Source: Sphaerotilus mobilis (lineage in GTDB: Bacteria; Pseudomonadota; Gammaproteobacteria; Burkholderiales; Burkholderiaceae_C). From it: a stretch of 64,000 nt of DNA. The position numbers and the translations under genes are program-made. Location of the stretch: NCBI RefSeq assembly GCF_004216565.1, contig NZ_SGWV01000007.1:992001-1056000 (forward strand). Direction: 5' to 3'. The notes under the pieces are model-generated. The model was not told where the DNA came from. It did not search any database and worked only from the letters and a program-made list of their open reading frames with translations. Shown here in pieces: positions 40,001 to 51,790 of this stretch. Position 1 is the stretch's first letter. Each line of letters starts with the position of its first letter.

Positions 40001-40849
40001 TCAGCGGTGCAGGCCGATCTCGTCGGGTTCGTCGGTCGACGTGGCGATCACGCTCGCGGGCTTGCCCTTGAACTTGCGCCAGCCGTAGACGAGGTACCCC
40101 GACAGTCCGTAGGCGCAGAACAGCGCGAACAGAACGCGCGGCGGATCGAGGCTGACCAGCGCGATCACCAGCATGATGCCGACCAGCACCACGAAAGGCA
40201 CGGTTCGCCGACCGCCAAAGGTCTTGAAGCTGTAGAACGGTGCGTTCGTGACCATCGACAAGCCGGCGTAGAGCGTCACGACGAAGGCCGACCACACCAC
40301 CCAATTGACCTGGGCCACGTCCTTGATGCCCGCATCGTCGACCACCCAGATCAGCCCCATCACCAAAGCGGCCGCTGCCGGACTGGGCAGGCCCTGGAAG
40401 AAGCGCTTGTCGACCACGCCAATGTTGACGTTGAAGCGCGCCAGTCGCAGGGCTGCGCCCGCGATGTAGACAAAGGCCGGAATCCAGCCGGGCTTGCCCA
40501 TGTCGTGCAACGCCCACTGGTAGACGATCAGCGCCGGCGCGGCACCGAAGCTGACCATGTCGGCGAGGCTGTCCATCTGTTCGCCGAACGCACTCTGGGT
40601 GTTGGTCATGCGTGCGACCCGGCCGTCCAGGCTGTCGAGCACGGCCGCCGCGAAGATCGCGATGCAGGCGGTCTCGAAGCGACCGTTCATGGCCATCACG
40701 ATCGCGTAGAAGCTCGCGAACAGCGCCGACAGCGTGATCGCGTTGGGCAGCGCGTAGATGCCCTTGCGACGTGGCGGACGCGGGGCGGGCGCAACCTCAT
40801 CAAGGTCGTCGTCGGCATTGACAGAATCGACGGGAGTTGGATCGATCAT
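40001..40849 (-). CDS. pssA: CDP-diacylglycerol-serine O-phosphatidyltransferase
   Basis: PssA makes phosphatidylserine, precursor of phosphatidylethanolamine, from CDP-diacylglycerol and serine. The 282-residue protein has the CDP-alcohol transferase motif LDSLDGRVARMTNTQSAFG followed by EQMDSLAD, with several hydrophobic segments, typical of the integral-membrane (Bacillus-type) PssA rather than E. coli PssA. Start ATG at 40849 is preferred; an in-frame ATG at 40861 adds four residues. It follows the ilvBHC operon terminator in the same direction. Confidence 0.93.
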   Translation of the reverse strand: MIDPTPVDSVNADDDLDEVAPAPRPPRRKGIYALPNAITLSALFASFYAIVMAMNGRFETACIAIFAAAVLDSLDGRVARMTNTQSAFGEQMDSLADMVSFGAAPALIVYQWALHDMGKPGWIPAFVYIAGAALRLARFNVNIGVVDKRFFQGLPSPAAAALVMGLIWVVDDAGIKDVAQVNWVVWSAFVVTLYAGLSMVTNAPFYSFKTFGGRRTVPFVVLVGIMLVIALVSLDPPRVLFALFCAYGLSGYLVYGWRKFKGKPASVIATSTDEPDEIGLHR

Positions 40850-40879
40850 CGCGGAAAGCATAGCGCAGACGGTGGAAGG

Positions 40880-40903
40880 AAAAAGCCGCCCGAAGGCGGC
40901 TTT
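40880..40903 (-). terminator. Intrinsic terminator of the ilvBHC operon
   Basis: A 9-bp stem AAAGCCGCC/GGCGGCTTT with a CGAA loop lies 20 bases after the ilvC stop. The A run at 40880-40884 is the U tract on the minus strand. Confidence 0.9.
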
Positions 40904-40922
40904 CCAGCGAAGTCCGGGCCGA

Positions 40923-42588
<1,666 letters not shown>

Positions 42589-42742
42589 GTCGGTCTCCCG
42601 GCCTGCGCCTCCGTCCGCAGCGGTAACTGCGGGCCTTGCGCCGACCCTTCAACGAATCGGTTCATGGATGTGCATCCGACGGCCGCCCGCAACGCGTCGC
42701 GCACGGCGGGTGGCCGCCGCGATCGCGTTGCCGGCAAGCCGG

Positions 42743-44524
42743 TCAGAGCTCTTCGGATCCCAGCAGCATCTCGCTGATGCCCTTGCCGGCCTTGACCATC
42801 GGCCAGACGTTCTCGGTCGGGTCCGTGCGCACGTCGAGGAAGACGGTGCGGTCCTTCAGGCGGATCAGCTCTTTGAGGGCCGGCTCGACCTCGGACGGCT
42901 TCTCGATCTTCAGGCCGATGTGGCCGTAGGCCTCGGCCAGCTTGACGAAGTCGGGCAGCGCATCCATGTAGCTGTGCGAGTAGCGGCCGCTGTAGTCCAG
43001 CTGCTGCCACTGCCGCACCATGCCGAGGTAGCGGTTGTTCAGGGCGATGACCTTGACCGGCGTGTTGTACTGCTGGCAGGTCGACAGTTCCTGGATGTTC
43101 ATCTGGATCGAGCCCTCGCCGGTGATGCAGAACACGTCCGCATCCGGCTTGGCGAGCTTGATGCCCATCGCGTAGGGCAGGCCCACACCCATCGTGCCCA
43201 GACCGCCGGAGTTGATCCAGCGGCGCGGCTCGTCAAAGCGGTAGAACTGCGCCGCCCACATCTGGTGCTGGCCGACGTCCGAGGTGATGTAGGTGTCGGA
43301 GCCGCGGGTCAGCTCCCACAGCTTCTCGACCACGGCCTGCGGCTTGATGACCTCGTCGGACTTCTTGTAGTTCAAGCAGTCGGTCTTGCGCCACTCGTTG
43401 ATCTGCGACCACCAAGCATTGATCGCAGCCGGCTCGGCACGCTGCTGGGTCTCGCGGATCTGACTGATCAGCTCCTGCAGCACGTCCTTGACGTCGCCGA
43501 CGATGGGGATGTCGACCTTGACGCGCTTGGAGATCGACGACGGATCGATGTCGATGTGGATGATCTTGCGCTCGACCGAGGCGAAGTGCTTCGGGTTGCC
43601 GATCACGCGGTCATCGAAGCGCGCACCGATGGCGATCAACACGTCGCAGTGCTGCATCGTCATGTTGGCTTCGTAGGTGCCGTGCATGCCCAGCATGCCC
43701 AGGAAGCGCGGGTCGGTCGACGGGAAGGCGCCCAAGCCCATCAACGTGTTGGTGACCGGGTAGCCGAGCAGGTCGGCCAGCTCGCGCAACTCGGCCGCCG
43801 CATTGCCAAGGATCACGCCGCCACCGGTGTAGATGTACGGCCGCTTGGCGCCCAGCAGCAACTGCACGGCCTTGCGAATCTGTCCGCCATGGCCCTTGCG
43901 CACCGGGTTGTACGAGCGCATTTCGATCGTCTCGGGGTAGCTGAACGCGGTCTTGTTCAGCGAGACGTCCTTCGGGATGTCGACCACGACCGGGCCAGGG
44001 CGGCCGGTGCGGGCGATGTGGAAGGCCTTCTTGATCGTCAGCGCCAGGTCGCGCACATCCTTGACCAGGAAGTTGTGCTTGACGATCGGGCGGGTGATGC
44101 CGACGGTGTCGCATTCCTGGAAGGCATCCAGGCCGATCGCGGGCGTAGGGACCTGACCGGTAATGATCACCATCGGGATCGAGTCCATGTATGCGGTCGC
44201 GATGCCGGTGATGGCATTCGTGACGCCCGGACCCGAGGTCACCAGCGCGACGCCGACGTCGCCGGTGGCGCGCGCATAGCCGTCGGCGGCATGCACGGCA
44301 GCCTGCTCATGGCGCACCAGCACGTGCTGGATGGTTTCCTGCTTGTAGAGCGCGTCGTAGATGTAGAGGACCGCGCCACCCGGGTAACCCCAGATGTACT
44401 GGACGTTCTCGGCCTGGAGGCAGCGAACGAGGATGTCCGAGCCATTGAGCTCGGGCGTGGAGGAGGAGTCGCGGGAGGCTTGTGCCGATGCGGCACGCTT
44501 GTGTTCCGCTGCAGACATGTCCAT
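42743..44524 (-). CDS. ilvB: Acetolactate synthase large subunit
   Basis: The large subunit catalyses acetolactate formation from pyruvate with thiamine diphosphate. The 593-residue protein has the catalytic-site Glu in RHEQAAVHAADGYARATG, FAD-binding segments, and GEGSIQMNIQELSTCQQ as the thiamine-diphosphate site. The Asp of the usual GDG motif is Glu here, which I understand to be normal in Burkholderiales. An N-terminal 27-residue extension precedes the conserved start NGSDILVRCLQAENV. First gene of ilvBHC; ATG at 44524. Confidence 0.96.
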   Translation of the reverse strand: MDMSAAEHKRAASAQASRDSSSTPELNGSDILVRCLQAENVQYIWGYPGGAVLYIYDALYKQETIQHVLVRHEQAAVHAADGYARATGDVGVALVTSGPGVTNAITGIATAYMDSIPMVIITGQVPTPAIGLDAFQECDTVGITRPIVKHNFLVKDVRDLALTIKKAFHIARTGRPGPVVVDIPKDVSLNKTAFSYPETIEMRSYNPVRKGHGGQIRKAVQLLLGAKRPYIYTGGGVILGNAAAELRELADLLGYPVTNTLMGLGAFPSTDPRFLGMLGMHGTYEANMTMQHCDVLIAIGARFDDRVIGNPKHFASVERKIIHIDIDPSSISKRVKVDIPIVGDVKDVLQELISQIRETQQRAEPAAINAWWSQINEWRKTDCLNYKKSDEVIKPQAVVEKLWELTRGSDTYITSDVGQHQMWAAQFYRFDEPRRWINSGGLGTMGVGLPYAMGIKLAKPDADVFCITGEGSIQMNIQELSTCQQYNTPVKVIALNNRYLGMVRQWQQLDYSGRYSHSYMDALPDFVKLAEAYGHIGLKIEKPSEVEPALKELIRLKDRTVFLDVRTDPTENVWPMVKAGKGISEMLLGSEEL

Positions 44525-44679
44525 GTCGAACCTTTCGGGTTTTCTCTGACGAAAATCGAATGGTGCCCCTCCTCGCGCGCCCTACGTCAAAACGGGCGCT
44601 CGCTCTCGTGGAGCGGAATCAGGGCCTGCGCGGTCAGAAATCGGCGTCGTCCGGGGTCGGGCGAGCGAAGTGACCAAGT

Positions 44680-44693
44680 CCGCACGTGTGCGG
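44680..44693. promoter_or_regulatory. Inverted repeat between ilvB and the sigma-factor operon
   Basis: CCGCACGTGTGCGG is a 14-base palindrome (6-bp arms with a 2-base centre) in the divergent spacer, close to AT-rich possible -10 elements on each strand. It is a candidate operator; the binding protein is unknown. Confidence 0.35.
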
Positions 44694-44770
44694 AACCGTG
44701 AATTATGACATCGCGCCGCAGCAAGACCGCCAGCGCCGCTTTCCGGTGCGGCCCCGCCCCAGGCGGGTGC

Positions 44771-44776
44771 CATAAT
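44771..44776 (+). promoter_or_regulatory. Candidate -10 element of the sigma-factor operon
   Basis: CATAAT lies about 38 bases before the TTG start at 44814. No -35 with normal spacing is visible. Confidence 0.3.
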
Positions 44777-44813
44777 CCCAGGCGATGTCACATGGCCTTC
44801 CGGCCCCGAACCC

Positions 44814-45380
44814 TTGGCCGCCGACCAGGAACTGTCCGACTTCCTCCAGAGCATCGAGAAACGCGCCTTCAAGCGCACCGTCTACGCGGTGCGTGACGAC
44901 GACGCCGCCCTGGACATCGTGCAGGACGCCATGATCCGGCTGGCCCAGCGTTATGCGGATCGCCCACCGGCGGAATGGCCCTTGTTGTTCCAGCGCATCC
45001 TGTCCAACGCGACGATGGACTGGTTCCGCCACCAGAAGGTGCGGCGCGGGGTGCTCACGGTGTTCTCGGACTTCGAGCCCGCCGGCAGCGACGGTGACTT
45101 TGACATCCTCGAGATGCTGGCCGACCAGTCGGGCTCGCACCGCGTCGAAAGCTCGGCAGACACTGCCGAGCGGACCCAGACCTTCCATCTGATCGAGGAC
45201 GAGATCGCGAAGCTTCCCGCGCGTCAACGCGAGGCCTTCCTGCTGCGTTACTGGGAAGAAATGGATGTTGCAGAAACGGCTGCGTCCATGGGCTGCTCGG
45301 AGGGAAGCGTGAAGACGCACTGCTCGCGGGCCGTTCATGCATTGGCCAAGGCATTGAAGATCAAGGGAATCTCGCTGTGA
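44814..45380 (+). CDS. ECF-like RNA polymerase sigma factor
   Basis: The 188-residue protein has sigma region 2 (about 9-78, with DAALDIVQDAMIRLAQRY and LFQRILSNATMDWFRHQK) and region 4 (about 127-183, with LPARQREAFLLRYWEEMDVAETAASMGCSEGSVKTHCSRA). There is no region 1 or 3, so it is of the extracytoplasmic-function kind. The start is TTG at 44814, as no ATG in frame precedes region 2; it has no Shine-Dalgarno sequence. Its stop overlaps the GTG of the DUF3619 gene by the bases GTGA, which couples their translation. Confidence 0.92.
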   Translation: MAADQELSDFLQSIEKRAFKRTVYAVRDDDAALDIVQDAMIRLAQRYADRPPAEWPLLFQRILSNATMDWFRHQKVRRGVLTVFSDFEPAGSDGDFDILEMLADQSGSHRVESSADTAERTQTFHLIEDEIAKLPARQREAFLLRYWEEMDVAETAASMGCSEGSVKTHCSRAVHALAKALKIKGISL

Positions 45381-45916
45381 ACACCGGTCCGATCCAACGA
45401 CCCGCCTACCCCCTCGAAGCCGAAGCGCTCGAGGCCCGTTTTGGCCTGCGTGTTGCCGCTCGCCTGAACGAGGGCACACAGACCTTGTCCCATGACGTGA
45501 CCGAGCGGCTGCGCGTCGCCCGCCAGCAGGCCCTCGAACGTGCTGCGGCGCGGCGGCTGGTGGCAGCACCCGCAGCCAGTGCCGACGACATCGTCGCCGT
45601 CGGCAACAACAGCGCCGCCCTGCACTGGCCCGACGCCAACCCCGGCCAGCGCTCGCCGTGGCTGACCGCGCTCGGCACGCTGGTGCCGGTGCTGTTGCTG
45701 CTGGCCGGTCTGCTGTTCATCAGCCACTGGCGTGACCGCGAACAGATCGCCACCACCGCTGACATCGACAGTGCCCTGCTGGGCGACGACCTGCCGCCGG
45801 CCGCCTTCACGGACCCGGGCTTTGTCGAGTTCCTGCTCGAACCGCAGACCGAGCACCCGCTGGAGGCCAACGCTGAACCGGCCTCGCTCGGCCCTGCCGA
45901 CGACATGCGCGAATGA
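45377..45916 (+). CDS. DUF3619 family single-pass membrane protein
   Basis: The 179-residue protein has a helical N-terminal cytosolic part (about 14-62), a transmembrane segment at about 97-117 (LTALGTLVPVLLLLAGLLFIS), and an acidic periplasmic tail with FTDPGFVEFLLEP. Its place behind a sigma factor, coupled by a 4-base overlap, and its topology suggest an anti-sigma role. It has no Cys, so it lacks the zinc-binding motif of classical anti-sigma factors. The function is unproven. GTG start at 45377; next gene overlaps by ATGA. Confidence 0.85.
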   Translation: MNTGPIQRPAYPLEAEALEARFGLRVAARLNEGTQTLSHDVTERLRVARQQALERAAARRLVAAPAASADDIVAVGNNSAALHWPDANPGQRSPWLTALGTLVPVLLLLAGLLFISHWRDREQIATTADIDSALLGDDLPPAAFTDPGFVEFLLEPQTEHPLEANAEPASLGPADDMRE

Positions 45917-46704
45917 ACCGCCGCACCGCCCGGATCGATCCCGCCGACATGAACACGTTGCGCCCGTCCCGCAAGCCGGCATCGGTCGGTCGTTGGCTGC
46001 TGGCGCTCGTGATGGGCGGCAGCTTGAGCGCGCTGGCCCACGCCCAGGTGCTGGGCAACCCGGCCTGGGCAGAACTGAGTCCGAAGGAACAGCAGGTGCT
46101 GCAGCCCTTGAAGGACCAGTGGGGCACGATCGACACCGTGCGCAAGCAGAAGTGGCGGGACATTGCCGAGCGCTTCCCTGCCATGACCGCCGACCAGCAG
46201 GCACGGACCACCTCGCGCATGTCCGAGTGGGCCGCCATGTCGCCTGCCCAGCGCAACGCCGCGCGGCTGCAGTTCGAGCAGGTCCGCCAGTTGCCGGCCA
46301 GCGAGCGCCAGGCCCGCTGGGATGCCTACCAGTCGCTGCCGACCGAGCAGCGCGAGGCCCTGCTCAAGCAGGCCGAGACCCGGCCCGCGCCGCCGACGTC
46401 GAACAAGCCCGCCGCCCGGCTTGATGCCGCTGCGGACAAGGGCGCGCAAGCCCCCCGGCCCAGCGCCAAGCCACAACCGGTCGGCCCCGGCACGGTGCAG
46501 GCACCCGTCGGTGCCAGCACCCGCCCGATCACGCAAGGTGCGTTGCCGCCGCGCCACCAGCAACCCGGCCTGCCCAAGATCGCCGCGACGCCCGACTTCA
46601 TCGACAGCACCACGCTGCTGCCGCAACGCGGCCCGCAGGGTGCCGCGATCGAGCCGGCCCGCAAGGCTGCGCCACCGGCCGTCGCCGCCAGTCGCCAACC
46701 ATGA
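45913..46704 (+). CDS. DUF3106 domain secreted protein
   Basis: The 263-residue protein has a signal peptide (about 25-44, ending ALAHAQ) and a DUF3106 repeat domain (about 45-155) with the recurring pattern LSPKEQQVLQPL, FPAMTADQQART, WAAMSPAQRNAARLQF and YQSLPTEQREALLKQ. The C-terminal 100 residues are Pro/Ala-rich. The helical repeats resemble periplasmic stress-chaperone and metal-sensor families such as Spy/CpxP in pattern only. Both neighbours overlap it by ATGA. It is probably the periplasmic part of the sigma-factor module. Confidence 0.85.
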   Translation: MNRRTARIDPADMNTLRPSRKPASVGRWLLALVMGGSLSALAHAQVLGNPAWAELSPKEQQVLQPLKDQWGTIDTVRKQKWRDIAERFPAMTADQQARTTSRMSEWAAMSPAQRNAARLQFEQVRQLPASERQARWDAYQSLPTEQREALLKQAETRPAPPTSNKPAARLDAAADKGAQAPRPSAKPQPVGPGTVQAPVGASTRPITQGALPPRHQQPGLPKIAATPDFIDSTTLLPQRGPQGAAIEPARKAAPPAVAASRQP

Positions 46705-47252
46705 ACGCCCGCGTCGAGACACCCGGGGCCTTCGAGGTGCCCGGCTCGACCGGCGCGCCCGGTCTGCGCCGCCGCCTCGCGGCCATGCTCTACGAGGGCG
46801 TGCTGCTGTTCGGCGTGCTGATGGCCACGTCGATCCCTTATGCCGCCCTCACCGACCAGCGCCACGCGCTGCAAGGACGGCACGGCTTCCAGCTCTTCCT
46901 GTTCATCGTGCTGGGGGCCTACTTCATCGGCTTCTGGACCCACGGCGGTCAGACGCTGGCGATGAAGACCTGGCAGGTCCAACTGCGCCGCGCGGACGGT
47001 GCACCGGTGCGACTGGCACAAGCCGCACTGCGCTACTTGGCCAGCTGGCTGTGGTTTCTGCCGGCGCTCGGCGTGGTCTGGCTCGCCGGCCTGACCCAGG
47101 GCTCGGCTGCGTTCTGGAGCGCGCTGCTCGCCGGCGTGCTGATCTATGCCGGACTCAGCCGGCTGCTGCCCGGCCGGCAGTTCCTGCACGACGTGATCTG
47201 CGGCACCCGGCTGGTCCGGCGCCTGCCCCCGCCCCGTCCCGCCAAGCGCTGA
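46701..47252 (+). CDS. RDD family membrane protein
   Basis: The 183-residue protein has the RDD-type pattern: GLRRRLAAMLYEGVLLFGVLM near the N-terminus, WTHGGQTLAMKTWQVQLRRADGAP and a final RQFLHDVICGTRLV with the Asp. Four hydrophobic segments are visible. RDD proteins are integral-membrane proteins of poorly defined transport role. It overlaps the DUF3106 gene by four bases. Confidence 0.88.
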   Translation: MNARVETPGAFEVPGSTGAPGLRRRLAAMLYEGVLLFGVLMATSIPYAALTDQRHALQGRHGFQLFLFIVLGAYFIGFWTHGGQTLAMKTWQVQLRRADGAPVRLAQAALRYLASWLWFLPALGVVWLAGLTQGSAAFWSALLAGVLIYAGLSRLLPGRQFLHDVICGTRLVRRLPPPRPAKR

Positions 47253-47266
47253 CACAATCGCGCCCC

Positions 47267-47647
47267 ATGTCGAATCCTCACAAGGGCCGCACAGGCCTCG
47301 ACCGCGTCATCCATGCCGCGGGCTACTCCTGGAGCGGTCTGTGCACCGCCTATCGCAACGAGAGCGCCTTCCGGCAGGAGACCGTGCTGGCGATCCTGCT
47401 GGTCCCCGCCGCCTTCTGGCTCGGCCGCAGCTGGGTCGAGACCGCGCTGCTGGCCGGCAGCGTGCTGCTGGTGATGATCGTCGAGCTGCTGAACTCGGCC
47501 GTCGAGGCCGCCATCGACCGCATCTCCTTCGAGTTGCACGACCTGTCCAAGCTCGCCAAGGACTTCGGCAGTGCCGCCGTCATGCTGGCACTCCTGCTGT
47601 GCGGCGGCATCTGGGCGGCGGCGCTGTGGCAGCACCTCTCGGCCTGA
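47267..47647 (+). CDS. dgkA: Diacylglycerol kinase DgkA
   Basis: DgkA recycles diacylglycerol produced by membrane-derived oligosaccharide synthesis. The 126-residue protein has three transmembrane segments and the family signature VELLNSAVEAAIDRIS with the catalytic Glu. It starts with ATG at 47267 (MSNPHKGRTGLDRV), 14 bases after the RDD gene; the longer frame upstream is antisense-like to the DUF3106/RDD genes. Confidence 0.95.
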   Translation: MSNPHKGRTGLDRVIHAAGYSWSGLCTAYRNESAFRQETVLAILLVPAAFWLGRSWVETALLAGSVLLVMIVELLNSAVEAAIDRISFELHDLSKLAKDFGSAAVMLALLLCGGIWAAALWQHLSA

Positions 47648-47657
47648 GGCTCACCCG

Positions 47658-48245
47658 ATGAGCCCCGCCCGCCCCTTCAGCATCTGCGTCTACTGCGGCT
47701 CGCGCCTGGGTGCGCAAGACGCCTATGCCGATGCCGCGCGCGCACTCGGCACGGCCATCGCTGCACGCGGCTGGCGCCTGGTCTACGGTGGCGGCAACGT
47801 CGGTCTGATGGGCGTCGTGGCCGATGCCGCGCTGGCCGCCGGTGGTCGCGTCTGCGGCGTCATCCCCGACTCGCTGATGCGCCGCGAGGTCGGCCACCGT
47901 GGCCTGCAGGAACTGCATGTGGTCGACACCATGCACGCGCGCAAGCAGCGCATGGCCGAGGAATCGGACGCCTTCGTCGCGCTGCCCGGCGGCATCGGCA
48001 CCTTCGAGGAACTGTTCGAGGTCTGGACCTGGCGCCACCTCGGCTACCACGACAAGCCCGTCGCACTGCTGGACGTGGCTGGCTACTGGCAGCCGCTGCT
48101 GGCCTTCATGCAGCGCACGCAGGCCGAGGGCTTCGTGTCCGACGAGCAGGCCGCGATGCTGGTCGTCGAGGACCGGATCGACGCCCTGCTCGATCGCCTG
48201 GTCGCGGGCAGCACCGGACAAGCCGGCAACTACCGACGCATCTGA
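47658..48245 (+). CDS. LOG family protein (cytokinin riboside 5'-monophosphate phosphoribohydrolase type)
   Basis: The 195-residue protein begins FSICVYCGSRLGAQDAYADAAR, then VYGGGNVGLMGVVADAAL and the signature PGGIGTFEELFEVWTW, which contains the catalytic Glu of LOG-type nucleotide hydrolases. The family releases a nucleobase from a nucleoside monophosphate. The natural substrate in bacteria is not known. ATG at 47658. The gene ends at a bidirectional terminator shared with glnB. Confidence 0.93.
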   Translation: MSPARPFSICVYCGSRLGAQDAYADAARALGTAIAARGWRLVYGGGNVGLMGVVADAALAAGGRVCGVIPDSLMRREVGHRGLQELHVVDTMHARKQRMAEESDAFVALPGGIGTFEELFEVWTWRHLGYHDKPVALLDVAGYWQPLLAFMQRTQAEGFVSDEQAAMLVVEDRIDALLDRLVAGSTGQAGNYRRI

Positions 48246-48255
48246 GTCGCCCAGC

Positions 48256-48293
48256 AAAAAGCGCCAGCCACAACACGTGGACTGGCGCTTTTG
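48256..48293. terminator. Bidirectional intrinsic terminator
   Basis: An 11-bp stem AAAAGCGCCAG/CTGGCGCTTTT (48257-48267 with 48282-48292) with T runs on both strands lies between the convergent LOG gene (plus) and glnB (minus). Confidence 0.92.
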
Positions 48294-48344
48294 TGCTTCT
48301 TGTGCTTCTGGCGGGCGGTGACGGGCGGCGGCCAAGCCGCTGGG

Positions 48345-48716
<372 letters not shown>

Positions 48717-48752
48717 TTAACCGTATTCCGACACGCGCGGGACACGAGGGAC

Positions 48753-50417
<1,665 letters not shown>

Positions 50418-50528
50418 GGGTGCGGTTCTGAGCCTTGTGCTGTGCGAAGGTGTTCCGTGCGGTGCGCGGCGCCACATCGGGGGCGCGCCGCAAAACCCGT
50501 GATTATCCCGGACGACCGGGCCGGGCGG

Positions 50529-51605
50529 TCAGTGCGCCTCGATCCGGCGGGGCTTCAGCGACCGCCAGGCCGCCAGCACCGGTTCGGGCGGCAGGTCGAC
50601 CAGGCGCATCTGCGCATCGTCCTGGGCGCCCACGGCGACAACGTCGGCGTGCGGCGCGCGCGGCTTCCAGCGGGTCGCCCCGAAGGCGCTGAACAGGACG
50701 ACCAGCGGACAGTCCATCGCGGCGGCGACGTGGGCCGGGCCGGTGTCGACCGAGACCATGCTGTGGGCCCGCTCGGCCAGCGCCATCAGGCGCGGGATGG
50801 GCAGGTCACCGGCGATGTTGACGACCCGGGGCTCGGCGGCGGCGTCGACGATCTCCTGCACCAGGCCCTGCTCCTGACGGGTGCCGCAGACCAGCACGCG
50901 GGCCTGCGGCAACGCGGCGGCGATTCCCCTCGCGACGGCCGCCCAGTGCGACGCCGGCCAGTGCTTGGCGTGCTGCTGGGTCGCCAGACGGCCGCGCTTG
51001 TGGGTCTTCTTGTGGCCGGGCTGAATCAGCACGAAGGGCTGGCCGTCCAGGCCGCGCGCGGCCAACCAGCGCCGGGCATCCTCGCGATCGGCCGGCTGCA
51101 GGTAGAGCGAGGTCAGGGCGGGCGCGTCGACCGGCGGCGGCACCGTGCCCGCCTCGTGCAGGAATGGCGGGCTCAGGTTGGCGATCTGCAGCCACCACTC
51201 GACCCAGTGCAGCTGCGGACCCGGGTCGTGGTCCCAGGCGCGCAGGTAGCGGCGCTCTTCGGGCACGGCGCGGGCCAGCAGCGCGCGGGCGTGCGGGTCG
51301 CGCTCGCAGTCGTAGATCGGTGCGCCCTCGCGCGAGCGCAGCCAGCGCACCGCCGACCACTGGCTGGGCGTGAGCCAGTAGGGCGCCCGGCGGCTCGAGA
51401 TCAGGTGGATGTCGCCGACATGGGGGTTGCCACGCAGCAGCGGTCGCACCCACGGCCCGGACGCCAGCAGGTCGACCGGCTGGCCGTGGCGCAGCGACAG
51501 CGCCTGGATCAGTGTCGTCAGCAGGACGGTGTCGCCCAGGGCGGGGAAACGGACCACAACCGGACGTGGCCCCGCAGCAACGGAGGAGATAGGCGTGAGC
51601 ACCAT
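50529..51605 (-). CDS. Glycosyltransferase family 9 protein (heptosyltransferase type)
   Basis: The 358-residue protein begins RPVVVRFPALGDTVLLTTLIQAL, then WKPRAPHADVV and TGPAHVAAAMDCPLVVLFSAFG, the sugar-nucleotide pocket of GT9 enzymes. Such enzymes transfer heptose in lipopolysaccharide core synthesis. The precise acceptor is unclear. Start ATG at 51605; a GTG at 51650 gives an alternative N-terminus. No Shine-Dalgarno is convincing. It diverges from the imuA cassette. Confidence 0.85.
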   Translation of the reverse strand: MVLTPISSVAAGPRPVVVRFPALGDTVLLTTLIQALSLRHGQPVDLLASGPWVRPLLRGNPHVGDIHLISSRRAPYWLTPSQWSAVRWLRSREGAPIYDCERDPHARALLARAVPEERRYLRAWDHDPGPQLHWVEWWLQIANLSPPFLHEAGTVPPPVDAPALTSLYLQPADREDARRWLAARGLDGQPFVLIQPGHKKTHKRGRLATQQHAKHWPASHWAAVARGIAAALPQARVLVCGTRQEQGLVQEIVDAAAEPRVVNIAGDLPIPRLMALAERAHSMVSVDTGPAHVAAAMDCPLVVLFSAFGATRWKPRAPHADVVAVGAQDDAQMRLVDLPPEPVLAAWRSLKPRRIEAH

Positions 51606-51729
51606 GAGGGCGGACGGGGTCGTTTCTTCGCTTGGGATACGAGTCCGCACATTCTGCCGTTGCCCTGACATGGGCGGATGACACGGTCCGCCGCCCGGTG
51701 ATCCCGCGCGACTTGCGGCGCCCGAAAGA

Positions 51730-51745
51730 CTGTATGAACATACAG
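51730..51745 (+). promoter_or_regulatory. LexA binding site (SOS box)
   Basis: CTGTATGAACATACAG is a perfect CTGT-N8-ACAG palindrome, the LexA consensus of beta/gammaproteobacteria. It lies 45 bases before imuA and controls the imuA-imuB-dnaE2 operon by expectation. Confidence 0.92.
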
Positions 51746-51790
51746 CTTTCGCCACCCAAACCCCCGACGTGACCGTCCAACCAAGCCGCC

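Noticed and set aside
43100-43160. GEG in place of GDG in the acetolactate synthase thiamine-diphosphate motif
   Set aside because: I understand this substitution to be normal in Burkholderiales IlvB, so it is not a sign of inactivity.
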